From Methanomassiliicoccales archaeon UBA147 (GTDB taxonomy: Archaea > Thermoplasmatota > Thermoplasmata > SG8-5), in the NCBI GenBank assembly GCA_002496385.1, contig DAJR01000048.1, positions 1 through 56,667 of the forward strand: a stretch of DNA of 56,667 nt, in the 5' to 3' direction. Shown here one piece after another: positions 37,501-46,634 of the stretch (its first letter is position 1; the number at the start of each line of letters is the position of its first letter). A program made the position numbers and the translations under genes. The notes beneath the pieces were generated by a model. That model saw only the letters and a list, made by a program, of their open reading frames with translations, made no database searches and was not told the DNA's origin.

Positions 37501-40500
37501 CAATCATTGGAGCCATTACACGGCTCCCGATGACAATGGCGATGGAATTGTTGATGCCCCGCTGACCTTGGGCGTGCCAGGCGGCACGGACAATTACCCC
37601 TGGGTGCTGGTGGACGGCTGGCTCCGCCAATTTGGCAGCGGTACCACCGGCGACCCCTACCTCATCCACGATGTCTGGGAATTGCAGGCCATGAAGTACG
37701 ACCTCACTGCGCATTACGCCCTGGCCAATGACATCGACGCCTCCGTGACCGCAAGCTGGAATTTGGGAGAGGGCTTCGAGCCGATAGCAACGTTCGGCAT
37801 TGAATTCTCCGGCAGCCTGGATGGAAGAGGATATGCGATAACGGGATTGATAATCAACAGGCCGACGCAGAACATCGTGGGCATGATATGCTATGCGTAC
37901 GACAGCGAGATAAGGAACATATGCCTCCTTGACGCGGATATAACGGGGAATTCTCCTGTGGGCGGGCTGGTCGGGCTTAATTACGGAACAATCGTGAACT
38001 GCCAGGTCACTGGAAGTGTCATGGGAACGGATTGGGGCGTGGGCGGCCTCGTTGGGGAGAATTACGGGTCCATAACATATTCCCATTCATCCGCTTCTGT
38101 CAGCACCGGGCAGGACACTGCCGGCGGCCTTGTGGGCGCCAATTATGGCAGCGGTTCGATATCGAAATGCTACGCCACAGGGCATGTATCGGTAACTATC
38201 GACACCGTCGGTGGGCTGGTGGGCCTCAATTCAGGCGCGATAGATAATTCATTCGCCTCCGGAGATGTGGTTGGTTCAGTAGCCGGCGGCTTGGTGGGGC
38301 ACACCAGTGGTTCCATCAGCAGATCCTATTCCACAGGGACGGTGACCGGCGCTGTTCTTACAGGCGGCCTTGTTGGCTACAGACCGAGCGGAGATGAAGA
38401 AGTGGCAGGATGCTTCTGGGACACGGATACCTCCGGCCAGACATTCAGCGACGGCGGCACTGGCCTGACCACCGCCCAGATGAAAACCCAGGCCACATTC
38501 ACGGCCGCGGGCTGGGACTTCACCAGCGTGTGGTGGATGGAGGAGGGCGTGACCTATCCCTATCTGCTGCCCATGCCGGGAGCCTCTGGCGAGGTCGTTT
38601 ACAATTCCATCAACAGTGTCATCTGGGACAATGTTGGCAAGAGGTTCTGGCTTTGCGGCGAGAACAAGCTGGGAGCCGCTAGCACGGTGTTTTATATAGA
38701 ACCGCCGGCATTTACCGCGATGGTCCCGGTGGAGGCCCCGTCGGCATCCCTGGGCGCAATTGCTGCGGACGACCTGGGCGGCGTCATGCTTGCGGGCTCC
38801 GGCCTGGGTGTCATATACTATTTTGACGGCATAACCGGCCACGAGCTGGTCGAGGCAGACGCCGGCACCATGAGCGGCTGGAACATCACATCCATCACGT
38901 TCAACCCCAACGACGACCGATTCTACCTGGTGGGCAATGCCATGAACCAGGACCGCGGCGTGGCTTTCTTCACAGACCCTCTGCCCCTGACATCGGCCTC
39001 GAAATGCTATCTGGACAATTCCGATTTCATCAGCTCGCCGGGCATCGGCAGCCTCAGGTCCATATCCTGGAACCCGATAAGGAATTATGGACTTGCCGTA
39101 GGCGACGGCGTGTACCGCGTAAATCAATGGGACGGGCTGCCCGAAAACAGACTTTCCTGGTCCGTTATAGGCACACCCCAGGCTGGCAGAGCATATCACG
39201 ACATATCTTGGGACAGTGACGGATGGAACGAGGCCGGGCTTGTGGGCGCGGACAATGATTTCGGAACCTACTGGAGATACTATCACACGAACCCGCACGT
39301 CCTGGACGGATACACCGACCCGGTCATGGGCACGAAGTACGTCACTTGCACCATGAAACCGCCATCTAGCCCGAAATGGCTGTTGGTGCCGGCCAGCGGA
39401 GGGGCCTTCCATTTCAACATCGAGGAGAGCTATCGGGGCGGCTATATTACCTTGGAGGTTCATTACCCGCATATATTCAGCGTGGAGGTTTTCAAGTCCA
39501 ACGACTTCACGCAGACCAGCATGCTCAACCGCCAGGCAATTGACGGCGCCTCCACCTACTCGTTCCAGGTAGAGGGCAATTACACGGTATCCGGCATAGA
39601 TCTGTGGGACGACCTTGACATAGAATTCAGTGCCTGGCTGGACGGTGGGAGCATGGCTGACGCCTCGCAGCCAGGAGACCCGACCTGGGCGTCAGCTGAC
39701 TATCGCACAAGGCAGTTCAACATAACCTATCATGCCAACACAGGGTCGGCGGCGGTGAATTATCCTGTGCCCGCGGGAAGCGTTGCCGAGTTCTCGGTGC
39801 ACAGCTGCTGGGAGGATCCAGTGGTCTACGGAGCCGAGATGCGGCACCGGTTGTTGGTGAACATTACCTTCGGGCACCAGGCCGCAGTGGCAGACGGCGA
39901 TGGCTTTGCCAACGGCGCCGCGCTCGACGGTAACATCTGGAGCAAGACGAACGCGCTCAATGACCCCTGGAGCTGGGACATGCGCGTGGACATGCATTAT
40001 CGGCTGGACCGCAAGGTAATGAACCGCTCCTACGAGGAGTTCGGAATCAAGCAATACATATCTATATACAGCACAGGAAACCCGAGCGGCAGCGCCCCGC
40101 CCGGCGCCATGAATATCTTGTTGTCGAACCCGACCAGCATATACTATTCCTCAAACACGGTTTACAGGGTCTCCGTGTCAATCCCGGATCTGCATCTGAA
40201 CGGGGACGAGGGCATCCCGAACCCGATACCAGCTGGGAACATCCAGGCCATAAACGCCCATACGAATGCCATTGGCAATTCGGACATGTCCTCGCTCACA
40301 AACTTCCCGGGAGCAGGCCAGCCGCTGTACGTCTGGGGAATGGGGGCATTGTTCATCTCCGCGGCACCGCACGGCAACCAGTCAGCCGGGCCGGGATACT
40401 CGGATTACTCGGGTGAGATCGCCCCGCCGTTCGAGGTGACAGTGGTGGAATGGTGGGTGCAGGAGGTGCCGGTGGGCCTTGCCGAAGGCATATACCGGGC

Positions 40501-40528
40501 CACAATCACATTGACAATAGGAAACTGA
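34592..40528 (+). CDS. Secreted split-propeller protein 6 with NosD, sialidase-like, NosD and GLUG modules
   Basis: 1978 residues. Signal peptide ending AKA-DF and blade 1 (FTPLDSAWEPTGNHAIVVGN), then four inserts in a row. First, a complete NosD beta-helix (~103-350). Second, seven sialidase-like blades with Asp-box motifs (~380-736; FARSxxGGVTF, SNIRVND). Third, a second NosD helix (~738-1010; TENVNVNKQISLVGSG). Fourth, one GLUG block (~1013-1330) with six VGGLVG-type turns, ending with the block-closing FWDTDTSGQTF and TTAQMK. Blades 2-7 and the beta-sandwich pair follow. The Arg triad and nucleophile of true sialidases are not recognisable, so that part is probably non-enzymatic. The DNA of the sialidase-like module (about 35.7-36.7 kb) looks AT-richer than its flanks. 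Starts 10 bases after gene 5. Confidence 0.87.
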   Translation: MNRLASIVISFALVSVCFSIHASEDAKADFMNSLAVPWPSTFTPLDSAWEPTGNHAIVVGNDSAGNSNAWHYNAAIGEWAQAMPPSGGGGTLGKRTLHVGSGTGNYSTTIQAAIDAAKPGDTVFVWSGTYFENIYIDKALNLTGGDRTSTIIDGQSLEVVRFSSDWVNMTGFTIRNGGNLNPGLYMDSVNNCLLYNNRITGNENGIHSYFSNHNVIRNNIITSNFNNGIYLTDSTDNLIERNNITSNTGSGIVVNWADDNAIRYNDVTSNGFRGVYLWSSGGTLIHNNNIMFNADYQGYDNTGMNTWNLAKNQGGGNHWGDWTSPDGGDGFVTVSRTIDGAAGAMDQYPWVLENGWVGEVVVDGLGGINRRVNDDLTSTIQQNPSIAIDDFGVIYAAWDDTRLGTADIFFSKSLDGGITFGSNIRVNDATANTQSNPTIACNPSNGYIYIAWKDERLSAGNPDIYFARSLNGGVTFESNIRVNDVTTGTQDSPRIAVSRNGDIYVVWTDWRDGNGDIYFAKSNDGGMNFGPNIRVNDDALIVNQIRPSIATDSSQNVYVVWEDPRNGNSDIYFARSTNRGASFEANIRVNDDAGSKTQAKPSITVDQNGIIYFAWNDNRLVDYDVFFSRSTDGGITFMANMRLDSGGTSNVDKTSIATGPDGCVYVVWQDNREGTYNLYIVKSTNQGVTFSTDKKFTPDNTVKIAPSLAVNPAGEVFCAWTDTRNTDNDVYFARYIEFTSIQPAINAARPMWTVRVMPGTYTENVNVNKQISLVGSGRDATIIDASGAWSAVNVTASGARVAGFTMQNSGANAGGIFLDTVSDCTVENNWVTANDHGILLGDSSNNIITGNLASNNQNGICLTYSPGNSFQYNVVSQNTADGFYIDWSDNNIVKDNEISSNNRGFYIYQSGSTTISGNTVSYNTNTMHISSKSGHIIYRNNFIGNTNMPTFMMAGAIWDQGDPASGGLGGNHWSHYTAPDDNGDGIVDAPLTLGVPGGTDNYPWVLVDGWLRQFGSGTTGDPYLIHDVWELQAMKYDLTAHYALANDIDASVTASWNLGEGFEPIATFGIEFSGSLDGRGYAITGLIINRPTQNIVGMICYAYDSEIRNICLLDADITGNSPVGGLVGLNYGTIVNCQVTGSVMGTDWGVGGLVGENYGSITYSHSSASVSTGQDTAGGLVGANYGSGSISKCYATGHVSVTIDTVGGLVGLNSGAIDNSFASGDVVGSVAGGLVGHTSGSISRSYSTGTVTGAVLTGGLVGYRPSGDEEVAGCFWDTDTSGQTFSDGGTGLTTAQMKTQATFTAAGWDFTSVWWMEEGVTYPYLLPMPGASGEVVYNSINSVIWDNVGKRFWLCGENKLGAASTVFYIEPPAFTAMVPVEAPSASLGAIAADDLGGVMLAGSGLGVIYYFDGITGHELVEADAGTMSGWNITSITFNPNDDRFYLVGNAMNQDRGVAFFTDPLPLTSASKCYLDNSDFISSPGIGSLRSISWNPIRNYGLAVGDGVYRVNQWDGLPENRLSWSVIGTPQAGRAYHDISWDSDGWNEAGLVGADNDFGTYWRYYHTNPHVLDGYTDPVMGTKYVTCTMKPPSSPKWLLVPASGGAFHFNIEESYRGGYITLEVHYPHIFSVEVFKSNDFTQTSMLNRQAIDGASTYSFQVEGNYTVSGIDLWDDLDIEFSAWLDGGSMADASQPGDPTWASADYRTRQFNITYHANTGSAAVNYPVPAGSVAEFSVHSCWEDPVVYGAEMRHRLLVNITFGHQAAVADGDGFANGAALDGNIWSKTNALNDPWSWDMRVDMHYRLDRKVMNRSYEEFGIKQYISIYSTGNPSGSAPPGAMNILLSNPTSIYYSSNTVYRVSVSIPDLHLNGDEGIPNPIPAGNIQAINAHTNAIGNSDMSSLTNFPGAGQPLYVWGMGALFISAAPHGNQSAGPGYSDYSGEIAPPFEVTVVEWWVQEVPVGLAEGIYRATITLTIGN

Positions 40529-40535
40529 GGTGAAC

Positions 40536-43500
40536 ATGAAACACGAACGCATCCGGGCACTCGCAACCGTCCTGATAGCCCTGGCGCTGGTGGGCGGTTT
40601 CGTCATCCAGTTTGGCCAGGAGGCGGAGGCCGCGTTCATCGAAACCACCTTCCCGGTTCCCTGGGATTCCGGTTTCATCCCCAACGACTCGGCCTGGGAG
40701 CCCAACGGCCAATACGCAATGATGGTGGGCGGCGATTCCGGCGGACAGTCCAACGCATGGGCGTACAACACGTTCAACGAGTCCTGGACCAAGGTGCTGC
40801 CCGGCGATTTCGAGGGGGACGGTTCCGCCCAGTACCCGTACCTCATACGCGATGTGTGGGAGCTGCAGGACATATCCAATGACCTGACTGCGAATTATTC
40901 CCTGGCCAATGACATCGATGCCTCTGTAACGACGTCCTGGAACGGCGGCGAGGGCTTCGAGCCCTTATGGGGTTTCACGGGAAGCCTGGACGGCTGCGGT
41001 TATGTGATTAACAAATTATGCATCCACCCATCCATGACCGATGCGGGATTGTTCGGCCGGATAGAGAAAACCGGTTATGTGGCCAACCTGGGGCTTGTGG
41101 ATGTGGACATCGCGGTGACCGGGAGCAATTGGGCCGGGGCGATTGCCGGGACCCTTGACGGAAGCGGCGACCCCATCGGAACCATATCGAACTGCTATGC
41201 ATCAGGCAGTATCACTGGCGGCACATACCTCGGCGGCCTTGTGGGATGCAATTTCGGCAGGATAACCGATTCATATTCCACGGTGACAGTCACCGGGACA
41301 GGCAGCACCATAGGAGGCCTGGCAGGATACATGAGCTGGCTGAGCGAGGCGAAGCGTTGCTATGCCACCGGGGATGTTAGCGGCGGCACCGAAGTTGGCG
41401 GCCTGGTGGGATATAACTACCAAGGGGTGATAGACAATTCATATGCGACGGGAGACGTTACCGGCTCAGGAGTTGTAGGGGGCCTTGTCGGGTATCATCA
41501 TTACACCGGCGCAACAATATATCAATCCTACGCCACGGGCAACGTGAGCGGAACCGATCGCATCGGCGGCCTGATAGGGGAGATTGACAGGGCAGTGGTG
41601 CATGACTCTTACTCCACCGGAAAAGTCACCCGGGCTTCTGGTGTTTCCGAATACTCCGGAGGCTTCGTGGGATTCAATTACAGGGGTTCGGTCACCAAAT
41701 GCTATTCCACCGGCCGTGTGACTTATGCGGACGCGGCAGACCCCACCAACAAGGGTTTCGTTGGCATGGTGGACACCGGCAGCGGTTTCAATATGGCTGG
41801 TAATTTCTGGGACGTTGATACCAGCAGGCAGACCTCCAATGCGGCGGGCGGCGCTAACGGTTTTAACACAAGCCAGATGAAGGCCCAGGCCAATTACGTC
41901 GCATCGGGTTGGGACTTCGCCACCGTCTGGCACATGGCAGAGACAGTCTCATACCCGTTGTTCCAGTGGCAGGAGCTTCCCCCGGCCGGCAGCGGGACTT
42001 CGGCAGACCCCTATCTCATCTATGACGTTTACAAACTTCAGTCAATGAAAGATAATTTGGCAGCGCATTATGCCCTGGCCTGTGACATAGATGCCGCATG
42101 CACTGTGGGGTGGAACTCGGGGGCGGGTTTCATACCCCTCGGCAATGCCACCATTGCTTTCAGCGGCACTATCGAAGGCAATAACCACTCAGTTACCGGC
42201 CTTTATGAGAACCATCCCACTAACCGGGTGGGCCTCTTCTATTCCATAAGCAATGGATACGCCGGGAACATCAGCCTTCTCAACGTGAACCTCACCGGAA
42301 CCACCATTGCCGGGGGGTTCACAGCGGCCATATCTGGCACAACCACATTGAACAATGTACGCGTCACCGGGGCTTTATCCTCCTCAGGGACTTGGATTGG
42401 CGGGCTGATTGGCGTGTCTGAGGGTACCATAACCCGCTGCTCAGCAAATATCTCAGTGACGGGGGGGAGGTATGCCGGCGGACTTGTTGGGCGGCTCGCC
42501 TGGGGTTTGGTATCACAATCCCATGCATCCGGAAATGTGAAAGGAACAGAGTCCATTGGCGGCCTCATCGGGTACATTGACGGGGGCACCCGTGTGACAG
42601 ACTCATATTCGACCGGAACCGTGACACGCAAATCCGGTTCGGTTAACCTCCGAATCGGCGGCTTTTCCGGGATGAATTACATGGCCAAGGTCCTCAACTG
42701 CTACTCCACGGGACAGGTTATTTATGAAGGCACGACAAACCCTACGGACAAGGGTTTGGTGGGGAATGTGACAGTTGGTGGGGTCTATGAGATGGCCGGC
42801 AATTTCTGGGACACTGAAACCAGCCTGCAGAGTACCACTGCCGGCATCGCAACCGGCCTCCCCACTGCCCAGATGAAGATGCAGGCCACTTTCACGGGCG
42901 CCGGATGGGACTTCGCAAACATCTGGCAGATGACTGAAGGAGTGACATATCCCCAGTTGCGCGCGCCCGTGTTCGCCGGAGGGATAGGCACCCTGGTCAG
43001 CCCATACTTGATATCCGATGTCTCGCAGTTGCAGGCCATGAGGAACAACCTCACCGCGCATTACGCCCTGGCGAATGACATTGACGCTTCAATCACGTCG
43101 GGATGGAATGGCGGTGCTGGATTTATGCCAGTGGGAAACGTCACCACTAAATTTGTTGGCAACCTTGACGGACGCGGTTTCTTGATAACCGATTTATTCA
43201 TAAACCGTCCCGCCACAAATTACATCGGATTGATCGGCTGTCTCACCACTGGCGGTTACATTGGCAATGTCAGCTTGAATTCCGCGAGCGTGACAGGCAA
43301 GGACAATGTTGGCGCTCTGGTCGGGCACAACAGCGGCGGCACAATTTCCGAGTGCTACACCACCGGGAGCGTCTCCGGCAACGCCCAGGTTGGCGGATTG
43401 TTGGGCAACTCTTATTCCGGGACAATACAATATTCCTATTCGACGGCGAGCGTTGTAGGAAGCTTGTACATGGGTGGCCTCGTGGGATATGTGAAGTTGG

Positions 43501-46500
43501 GCACAATAGATTATTCCTATTCCACCGGGCTGGTGCCAACAGGCGGCGGAGGCCTGGTAGGCGGGGACTGGGGCGGCCTCGTTGTTACCGCCAGTTACTG
43601 GGATACTGAGACCTCCGGGCGGAGCTCAAGCTACGGCGGTCTGGGTAGAACGACCGCCCAATTGTTGACACAATCCACATACAGCGGCTGGGACTTCACC
43701 AACGCCGGCGCTTGGTGGATGGTGGACGGCAACACCCGCCCGTTCCTGCGCATGGAATGGTCCGCTGAGATACACAACAGTCATCAACTGCAGATGGTGC
43801 ATATGAACCTGGCCGCGGATTACGTGCTGGGGTGTAATATTGACCTATCGGACATCACAGACCCGGCGCAGATGTGGGGCACCAGCACTGGCTCGGGAGC
43901 GGGTTTCTTCCCGATAGGCACAATGGCAACAAGGTTCGCAGGCAGCCTGGACGGCCAAAATCATGTGATATCCGATCTATACATTCGCAGGCCCACCACG
44001 GATTATGTGGGTTTGATTGGGTACACAGATTCCGGGGTGTCAGTCGAGAATGTGACCCTGGCCAATGCACAGGTTACCGGTAGAGAATATACCGGCGGTT
44101 TGATGGGTTATTTTTATTCATTCGGCCTCGGGAACTCACAGATCCTCGGCTGCTCTGTCGCAGGCGTTGTTTCCGGCGGAGGAACTTATGTCGGTGGGCT
44201 TGTTGGCTATTGTTATTATGGTTTGATATCACAATCCTTCTCAGTCGGTTCTGTTAGTTCGACAGGCTTTTCCGAAGGCACCGGCGGCCTCGTCGGCCTC
44301 TCAGATCAGGCAATCATAAACGATTGTTACTCGCATGCATCCGTGAACGGGATAGACAAGGTCGGCGGGTTCATGGGGTATTCGAATGGTGCGACAATCA
44401 CAAATTGCTACAGTGTTGGCCCGGTTGATGGTGACACAAATGTTGGCGGGTTCATAGGTTACAAGACAGGGGGCACAGTCACCGCCAGCTTCTGGGATTA
44501 CGAAACATCGGGGCAGTTTTCAAGCGCCGGTGGGCTGGGAAAGGTAACCCTCGAGATGCAGACCCGCGCCACTTTCGAGGCCGTGGGCTGGGATCTGACC
44601 AATATCTGGTGGGCCGAGGACGGCTACTATCCACAGCTTATGGAGGCCGGCGCGTCAGGAGGCGGCGGTGGGGGCAGCGGCGCGCAGTTCCCTGTTCTCT
44701 CATCTGTCGCCTGGGACTTCGCATCCGGCCGGTTCTGGGCCTGCGGGGAGACCGGCGGGCTCGCTTCGGTTCATTACGTCTGGCCGCACCAGATTGACAC
44801 ATTGCAACCTGTGCCCGGTACACCAGCATATTCCTTCACCGCCATTGCCGTTGACGAATCCGGCAACATACTGGTGGGCGGAAATGGACTTGATGCCCTG
44901 CATTATTACGACGGCATGGCATGGATAGAGATAGACGACGGCGGGGCTTCGCTGTCCGGCTGGAACATCACCGGCATCACTTACAACCCGAACGATGACA
45001 GGTTCTACATCGTGGGCAATGAATATGACCTGGACAAGGCGGCGGCATTCTACACGGATGTCGCGCCCCTGAGCTTCGGCTCCAGATGTTACAGGGACTC
45101 CTCATCGGCTATACTATCCATGCCCGGCCTCAGGGGGATAGAGTGGAACCGCCTGCGCAATTACGGGCTTGCAGTCGGTGCGGGGGTGTACAGGCTTGAG
45201 CCCTATGGTGCCAGCACCGAACTTTCATGGACGACCATCAAGGCACCGGGCAACGACAATTCATATCTCGACATATCCTGGGACACGGACGGCTGGAATG
45301 AAGCGGCGATAGTCGGCAGGAACCAGACATCCGGCAACTACTGGCGTTACTACGATTCCAACCCGCAGCTCATACAGGGCTACAAGAACCCGGTTTCCGG
45401 GACGAAGTACCGGACATGCGCGATGAAACCCCCCTCCAGCCCCAAGTGGCTGATTGTCCCTGAGAGTTCCGGGGCCTTGAAGATAAACATCGAGGAGAGA
45501 TATCAGGGCGGCACAATCACAATTGGGGTTAACTTTCCTCATATATTCGCAATTGACATGTGGAAGCAAAACGACCCAATGCGGATCTCAGCTTTAAACA
45601 GCCAGGTGCAAGCGAACACCACATACACATTCTTCATCGAAGCCAATTATACAGCCAACGGTTTGGATTACTGGGGGAACCTTGCGATTGAGCTGACAGC
45701 CTGGTATGACAACGGGATCACAGCGAGTTCCGCACCCGCAGACCCTACCTGGGCATTGGATAATTATCGCACAAGCCAGTTCAATATCTCATGCGATCCG
45801 ATGACCGGCGGTTCAGCAATGTTGTATCCCATTCAATCGGCACCTGCGCCGGGAGAATTCGCGATACACAGTTCATGGTTAGACCCTACAGCTCACGGAG
45901 CGGACGGCCTTTCCCGAAGGGTTTACATCAATGTCACATTCGGCCCGCAGACTCGGGTCGCTCCCGGGGATGGGTCCTTGATTCCGGCTTCAAATATCTA
46001 TGATCGGAATTTTGCGCACAACGACCGTTCAACGTGGGACCTTGCCGTCACCATCTACGACGGAACGGATCACACTGCTCGGAACCAAAGCTATGACGAA
46101 TTCGGTGTGCAGAGATATGCTGCATTATCAACATCTGGCAATCCGTCCGCAAGCATACTTCCGGGAGGAAATGAAATACTGAACTCTCCCACCTACATAA
46201 CTTACTCGACGAATTCCCAGTACAAGCTGAATGTATCGATACCGAATCTGTACAAGAATGGCAATCCGGCTTCGCTTCAATGGATTCCCGCCACTTCGGT
46301 GGAGGTTTTCAATAGCCATCCCAATGCCAAGATAGATAATTCCAACCTCTCATCATGGAAATTCTTCAATGCTCCCAACACCAATCAAATAATATGGGGT
46401 ACCCAGATAACATGGATACAGCCGGTGGCAAACGGGACAATGAGCGCCGGTCCGTACTATTCCGATTTCACAGCCGCATCCAAATCGCAGTCATTCCAGA

Positions 46501-46589
46501 TCACCGAACTTATGTGGGCAGTCCTTGTCCCGGGAAGCACCCAGGAAGGCATTTATCGGGGCACGATAACTATAATCCTCTGGAGCTGA
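40536..46589 (+). CDS. Secreted split-propeller protein 7 with four GLUG blocks
   Basis: 2017 residues, the largest member. ATG 40536 follows GAGGTGA; a GTG at 40530 is also in frame. The signal peptide ends AEA-AF. Blade 1 is FIPNDSAWEPNGQYAMMVGG. Residues ~88-1368 hold four GLUG beta-helix blocks, each opening with a YLI-DV-LQ-M segment and DIDA, carrying roughly 20 GGLVG-type turns, and the first three closing with FWD-TS and a WDFA strand. A glycine-rich linker (GGGGGGSGAQ) leads to blades 2-7 (~1387-1655; SVAWDFASGRFWACGE, PPSSPKWLIVP) and the beta-sandwich pair ending GTITIILWS. GLUG motifs are known from IgA peptidases and adhesins, so adhesion is a reasonable guess. Its ribosome site overlaps the stop of gene 6. 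Confidence 0.87.
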   Translation: MKHERIRALATVLIALALVGGFVIQFGQEAEAAFIETTFPVPWDSGFIPNDSAWEPNGQYAMMVGGDSGGQSNAWAYNTFNESWTKVLPGDFEGDGSAQYPYLIRDVWELQDISNDLTANYSLANDIDASVTTSWNGGEGFEPLWGFTGSLDGCGYVINKLCIHPSMTDAGLFGRIEKTGYVANLGLVDVDIAVTGSNWAGAIAGTLDGSGDPIGTISNCYASGSITGGTYLGGLVGCNFGRITDSYSTVTVTGTGSTIGGLAGYMSWLSEAKRCYATGDVSGGTEVGGLVGYNYQGVIDNSYATGDVTGSGVVGGLVGYHHYTGATIYQSYATGNVSGTDRIGGLIGEIDRAVVHDSYSTGKVTRASGVSEYSGGFVGFNYRGSVTKCYSTGRVTYADAADPTNKGFVGMVDTGSGFNMAGNFWDVDTSRQTSNAAGGANGFNTSQMKAQANYVASGWDFATVWHMAETVSYPLFQWQELPPAGSGTSADPYLIYDVYKLQSMKDNLAAHYALACDIDAACTVGWNSGAGFIPLGNATIAFSGTIEGNNHSVTGLYENHPTNRVGLFYSISNGYAGNISLLNVNLTGTTIAGGFTAAISGTTTLNNVRVTGALSSSGTWIGGLIGVSEGTITRCSANISVTGGRYAGGLVGRLAWGLVSQSHASGNVKGTESIGGLIGYIDGGTRVTDSYSTGTVTRKSGSVNLRIGGFSGMNYMAKVLNCYSTGQVIYEGTTNPTDKGLVGNVTVGGVYEMAGNFWDTETSLQSTTAGIATGLPTAQMKMQATFTGAGWDFANIWQMTEGVTYPQLRAPVFAGGIGTLVSPYLISDVSQLQAMRNNLTAHYALANDIDASITSGWNGGAGFMPVGNVTTKFVGNLDGRGFLITDLFINRPATNYIGLIGCLTTGGYIGNVSLNSASVTGKDNVGALVGHNSGGTISECYTTGSVSGNAQVGGLLGNSYSGTIQYSYSTASVVGSLYMGGLVGYVKLGTIDYSYSTGLVPTGGGGLVGGDWGGLVVTASYWDTETSGRSSSYGGLGRTTAQLLTQSTYSGWDFTNAGAWWMVDGNTRPFLRMEWSAEIHNSHQLQMVHMNLAADYVLGCNIDLSDITDPAQMWGTSTGSGAGFFPIGTMATRFAGSLDGQNHVISDLYIRRPTTDYVGLIGYTDSGVSVENVTLANAQVTGREYTGGLMGYFYSFGLGNSQILGCSVAGVVSGGGTYVGGLVGYCYYGLISQSFSVGSVSSTGFSEGTGGLVGLSDQAIINDCYSHASVNGIDKVGGFMGYSNGATITNCYSVGPVDGDTNVGGFIGYKTGGTVTASFWDYETSGQFSSAGGLGKVTLEMQTRATFEAVGWDLTNIWWAEDGYYPQLMEAGASGGGGGGSGAQFPVLSSVAWDFASGRFWACGETGGLASVHYVWPHQIDTLQPVPGTPAYSFTAIAVDESGNILVGGNGLDALHYYDGMAWIEIDDGGASLSGWNITGITYNPNDDRFYIVGNEYDLDKAAAFYTDVAPLSFGSRCYRDSSSAILSMPGLRGIEWNRLRNYGLAVGAGVYRLEPYGASTELSWTTIKAPGNDNSYLDISWDTDGWNEAAIVGRNQTSGNYWRYYDSNPQLIQGYKNPVSGTKYRTCAMKPPSSPKWLIVPESSGALKINIEERYQGGTITIGVNFPHIFAIDMWKQNDPMRISALNSQVQANTTYTFFIEANYTANGLDYWGNLAIELTAWYDNGITASSAPADPTWALDNYRTSQFNISCDPMTGGSAMLYPIQSAPAPGEFAIHSSWLDPTAHGADGLSRRVYINVTFGPQTRVAPGDGSLIPASNIYDRNFAHNDRSTWDLAVTIYDGTDHTARNQSYDEFGVQRYAALSTSGNPSASILPGGNEILNSPTYITYSTNSQYKLNVSIPNLYKNGNPASLQWIPATSVEVFNSHPNAKIDNSNLSSWKFFNAPNTNQIIWGTQITWIQPVANGTMSAGPYYSDFTAASKSQSFQITELMWAVLVPGSTQEGIYRGTITIILWS

Positions 46590-46600
46590 CGGGGTCGGGA

Positions 46601-46634
46601 AACACTTATTTCCGACAATGCCATCCCCCCGCAC
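46601..46634 (+). promoter_or_regulatory. Promoter of leaderless metallo-hydrolase gene
   Basis: A TATA-like ACTTATTT (46603-46610) lies about 25-30 bases before the ATG at 46635, the distance from TATA to transcription start in archaea. No ribosome site is seen. The transcript is therefore predicted to be leaderless and separate from the surface operon. Confidence 0.45.

Noticed and set aside
38276..39472. Long minus-strand open frame (398 codons) within surface gene 6
   Set aside because: Antisense to conserved scaffold blades. Similar shadows appear at the matching place in the paralogues, which the shared plus-strand coding explains.
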